Below are positions 60,808 to 64,000 of a stretch of 64,000 nucleotides of DNA, piece by piece (positions within the stretch are counted from its first letter, which is position 1; each line of letters starts with the position of its first letter). Source of the DNA: Eretmocerus hayati (Eukaryota; Arthropoda; Insecta; Hymenoptera; Aphelinidae); NCBI GenBank assembly GCA_029851415.1, contig CM056741.1, forward strand, positions 179,287,021-179,351,020, read 5' to 3'. The position numbers and the translations under genes were made by a program. The notes under the pieces were generated by a model. That model saw only the letters and a program-made list of their open reading frames with translations. It searched no databases and was not told the origin of the DNA.

Positions 60808-60955
60808 AACCCGTAAACCACACACGGAGTGTACCACACCCCAGCCCAAGTTCGAAAAACTTCATTGAAAATTGTTGTATGGTCTTGGAAAACCCTAGCA
60901 ATGAACGTGAACACATGGGGGTGTAGCACACCCCCATGTGTGGTTTACGGGTTGA
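60808..60955. mobile_element. Small inverted-repeat element (MITE-like), 148 bp
   Basis: AACCCGTAAACCACACACGG at the left is matched by CATGTGTGGTTTACGGGTT at the right. Inside the right half GGGGGTGT and ACACCCCC form a further small hairpin. Target duplication is not clear. Confidence 0.75.
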
Positions 60956-61063
60956 TGATGAGGGCTCTCATTTTCAGGAGTCGAAAAACAGTTGTCCAAT
61001 AAGAAAAGGCGAGGACCCGTTTTTTCCGCATTTAAGAAAGTTTTTATCTTAAATGAAAACAGC

Positions 61064-61279
61064 TTAAGGGGACGTCGGAGCCCTATCAATATTGTACAGT
61101 TACCGACATGATCGAGTTTTCGTATTTCTCGATGAATTTTTAAGATATCAAAAATCTAACAAGCAACGCCGATTCTATGAGCCATACAGAATCGGCGTTA
61201 CTTAGTAGAATCTCGATATCTCGAAAATTCATCGATAAATCCGAAAACTCGACAATGTCGGTATCCGACATCCTCTTAA
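61064..61279. mobile_element. TTAA-flanked inverted-repeat element, 216 bp
   Basis: TTAAGGGGACGTCGGA at the left and TCCGACATCCTCTTAA at the right form the ends. The inverse pairing continues inward (ATCGAGTTTTCG with CGAAAACTCGA, TCTCGATGAATTTTTAAGAT with ATCTCGAAAATTCATCGA), and the centre is a hairpin with ACGCCGATTCT / AGAATCGGCGT. TTAA at both borders suggests piggyBac-type target use, although the terminal bases are not the typical CCC. Confidence 0.8.
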
Positions 61280-62197
61280 GTAAAAATCCTTGCCTCATGA
61301 TGATTACCGTAAAATAATCTATTTTTCATTTTGTAGTCATGACAAAAAATTGTCACGTATCTGGCTGTTTTATGTACACTGTAAATATGTCATCAATTTA
61401 TTTTCATCATAGAGGCATTTCTTGGCATTTTTACTAAGGAGGAATCAATGATGCTACCCGCATGAATTAACTTCTGCACAACTAAGTTATACGATTTGAA
61501 TGGAGCGAATAACGTATCATGCACAGTCCCACTCAAATATTCAAGAATTGAAGCTATGAATGTCCGATTTCATGACACAGATTTTTCCGTCCAGAACATT
61601 TTGAGCCTGTTTTAAAATAGAATTTCTAAATCGATGTTTGTTGACAACAACATAAAAACTTGTACTCACATTATGAGTCTATCGAAATATCATCAAAAAT
61701 CATCATTGCGAAATGATATTTTTAAGGAAATACATTGCTCTTGACCCTAGAAAAGTTCTAATCTCATCCAATGGTTTCGTGATTCTTATTTGTAGTGAAA
61801 CACATAGTATTTGATAGATTGCAGCGCTAGGTGGTAATGATAATATAACCATGTAACTTTGGAAAGTTTTTTTCACCCATCGCGTAACATTAGCTAGTTG
61901 TACCGACGAAGGTGATGATCATCAAATTCCCAACGACCACGAAAGTGAGAATTTTGACTCTTCAGATGATGATAAAGCGAGACAGCCAGCCTCCTATTAT
62001 GTATAATAAGCCTACTTGTATAGTACCGTATGCAATGATGAGTTAGAAGTAGAAAGCCGCAACATCGACTCGGAATTTACGTAATGTTAGGCACGCGTGT
62101 GTCGATCGGTTTCAAGAAAAGTCACTTCCGCTCAGTTTGATAAGATGAACCAATTGAGTTCTAGACATGGTTGTCGCCAGATCTAATTAATTTTAAC
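61280..62197. other. Non-coding DNA, nothing recognised
   Basis: No gene or repeat boundary is seen. Confidence 0.4.
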
Positions 62198-62976
62198 TAA
62201 GGTAATTGTGCCTAATTTTCTACCATTCCCTAATTTGCCCTCCACTCATGTTCTCAAATGTACGCATCCGTAGACCTTGCCGCCCATTTTTTTCATATTT
62301 GTTACGTTAAAATATGAGAAAATAGTCGTTTTGGACCTACCCTGGATGACCCGCGCATTTCCTAGAACAAAGATACTGGTTTCGGTACTTTCAACTTCTT
62401 TCTGCTAAGTCACCAGAAGTTGCGCCAAAAAAATTGGCGCCACCAATCGTACCTCAACTCATTTTCTCTGTTTTTGTCTTAACTTTAGATTCTCTATTGC
62501 AAAATTGCAAGATACAATTTCTAATTAATACTACGCGCACGTTACTAAAAAAAAGTGCAGTGTTCCTAATTTGCCCCCATAATCTTTTTTCAAACTCGAT
62601 CTTCACTCTATTGAGGCACATCGATTTGATTCAAGAAGTTTGAGAGAGGGAGGAAAGCTACAAAATGAGCTAAAACGTCACATTTGGAAGTCTAGGAACC
62701 GAAATATCCCAATTTTGCAAGAAACCTGTATAATTTCATGGAAATAGGCCTCGTTTCCATCTTCCGAACACACTGTCGAAAACTCGCAAAAAATCTTTTT
62801 ATGCAAAAATCAAGATATCTCGAATCCAATTCGTTGAAATCGAACGTACTTCAGCTCGTGTTGAAGGTCTTAAAACAACCTTTGACACGAGCCAAAGTAC
62901 GTTGAAAAATATTGAGATGAATGAGAATGGCGATCAGAACAAGAGTAGTGGGGGCAAATTAGGCACATCCACCTTA
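62198..62976. mobile_element. Non-autonomous DNA transposon, TAAGGTA-ended (copy 2)
   Basis: TAAGGTAATTGTGCCTAATT at the left and AATTAGGCACATCCACCTTA at the right match the 10061-10857 element, with which it is collinear over most of its length (TTGTTACGTTAAAATATGAG, CAGTGTTCCTAATTTGCCCC). It is more mutated inside and has lost a short segment. No transposase is present. Confidence 0.85.
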
Positions 62977-63344
62977 TTTGAGTGATAATGGAGTTTTAAT
63001 GAGATTCAAATGCTAATCTCAGGAAATCAAAATAAAATTTTGATGGAAATTGTGATGTCCGATGTTGGAAAATCTCGGCAGACTCCTCGAGATGAGAACT
63101 GATGGGATATTTTTGATAAATGCAAAATTCTTATTAGTGAATATTGATGATTATGACGTTGCAAATTGAGATGAGACCATAATCATCGTAGTCATCTTGC
63201 GCTCTTATTTCCTTCTCTTTTCTATTTCTTGACAAAATCCTTTCAAACATAAAATTGATGATGAATCATGACCGAAAATCTATCGAGTAATAATTTTCAT
63301 GCAATTTTCCGATGTTTGGGTGCTCACAATATTGCATACAATAA
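62977..63344. other. Non-coding spacer
   Basis: No feature is recognised. Confidence 0.4.
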
Positions 63345-63760
63345 CTTTTTGACACGCTGTGGGAGAAAATAACTTTTCCGCACTGATTTTCCACCTTTTC
63401 TCACAGATTGTCAAAAAATAGTATTCGACACACGGGTGTAAAACTTTTTTTTCGCATCTTCGTGTTGATTCCGACCCTCGCCTACGGCTCGGGCCGAAAA
63501 CCCATCACTCGGACGCGAAATAGTAGATTTCGTACCGAAATTATGAGGTTGTAGCTCGCTTCTGAGTGATTGGTTTTCGGTTCGAGCCGCACGCGAGGGT
63601 CGAAATAATCGCTCGGAAGCAATGAACCTCATGATCGAGGCGCGAATGCTATTTTATGCAATTTTGTAAGCACTCAAACATCGGAAAATTGCATAAAAAA
63701 GTTTTTACATCCTTGTATCGAAATGTACTATTCACACCTCGCTCATGAGGTTCAAAATAT
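63345..63760. mobile_element. Copy of the hairpin-element family, inverse orientation
   Basis: Contains TTTTTGACACGCTGTGGGAG paired with CTCACAGATTGTCAAAAAAT (the 75-bp hairpin module), then GTGTAAAACTTTTTTTCGCA, CCTCGCCTACGGCTCGGGCC and CCCATCACTCGGACGCGAAA, ending with TTGTATCGAAATGTACTATT. It is the counterpart of 30735-30965 and 36862-37240 read from the other strand. Boundaries are approximate. Confidence 0.7.
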
Positions 63761-64000
63761 ACTATTAGTGGGACATCTCTGGTCACCCATACCAATTTTT
63801 TTATGACTTTTGTCTTCCCAAACAATATACCTCAACACTCTGATCTCGAAATTTAAATTTCATTTCCATAACTGTTGCATACATCGGTAGCACTTCATCA
63901 AATGCAATGAAAATTCTCCCATTCGAATAAATGTCACACAGAAGCAGGAGAATAATAATGAGATATTAGAGCAATCGTGGGATCCAAATTTACGATTTTC
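63761..64000. other. Window edge, nothing recognised
   Basis: No coding or repeat signal stands out. Confidence 0.4.

Overview
This is animal nuclear DNA, AT-rich (roughly two thirds A+T by eye), with GT-AG introns and many non-autonomous, inverted-repeat transposons. The recognisable genes are two insect-style alcohol-forming fatty acyl-CoA reductases (FARs), so an arthropod, most likely an insect, is the natural source. Hymenoptera is plausible but is only a guess. There are no bacterial operons, no CRISPR array, and no tRNA or rRNA gene that I can see.

Layout. 1-21.7 kb: no confident gene. It holds a CpG-rich patch (3.4-3.7 kb), a minisatellite (6.06-6.47 kb), foldback repeats rich in TTTGCGCAC (7.1-7.35 and 8.05-8.25 kb), a GC-rich triple hairpin (7.71-7.79 kb), several DNA-transposon derivatives (10.06-10.86, 14.68-15.60, 17.10-17.68 kb) and a decayed coding relic of unknown family (11.66-12.51 kb). 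21.7-32.4 kb: FAR-A on the minus strand, six coding exons that join in frame to 508 aa. Its introns carry a nested inverted-repeat element, a strand-switching satellite and two transposon derivatives. 32.4-43 kb: repeats, a weak candidate gene near 37.7-38.3 kb, a Tc1-like foldback (41.0-41.9 kb) and a nearly perfect 300-bp-arm hairpin (42.3-43.1 kb). 43.36-44.9 kb: a two-exon minus-strand gene for a secreted 96-aa cysteine-rich peptide, the most novel-looking gene here. 45.1-46.05 kb: an uncertain minus-strand reading frame and a plus-strand fragment resembling a broken FAR exon. 46-51 kb: more inverted-repeat elements. 51.66-58.43 kb: FAR-B on the minus strand, seven coding exons joining in frame to 508 aa, with a 1.37-kb CACT-ended foldback in intron 2 and a CRE/E-box promoter candidate upstream. 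58.5-64 kb: further small inverted-repeat elements.

Function. Both FARs keep the Rossmann NAD(P)H-binding motif (TGGTGF[M/L]G), the YxxxK catalytic pair, a C-terminal FAR_C-type region and hydrophobic C-terminal segments. They should reduce long-chain acyl-CoA to fatty alcohol at the ER or peroxisome membrane, for wax, cuticular lipid or pheromone synthesis. They share intron positions in the N-terminal half and differ in the C-terminal half, so they are old paralogues rather than a recent tandem copy. Gene models were assembled by eye from reading frames and splice sites; no alignment or RNA evidence was available.
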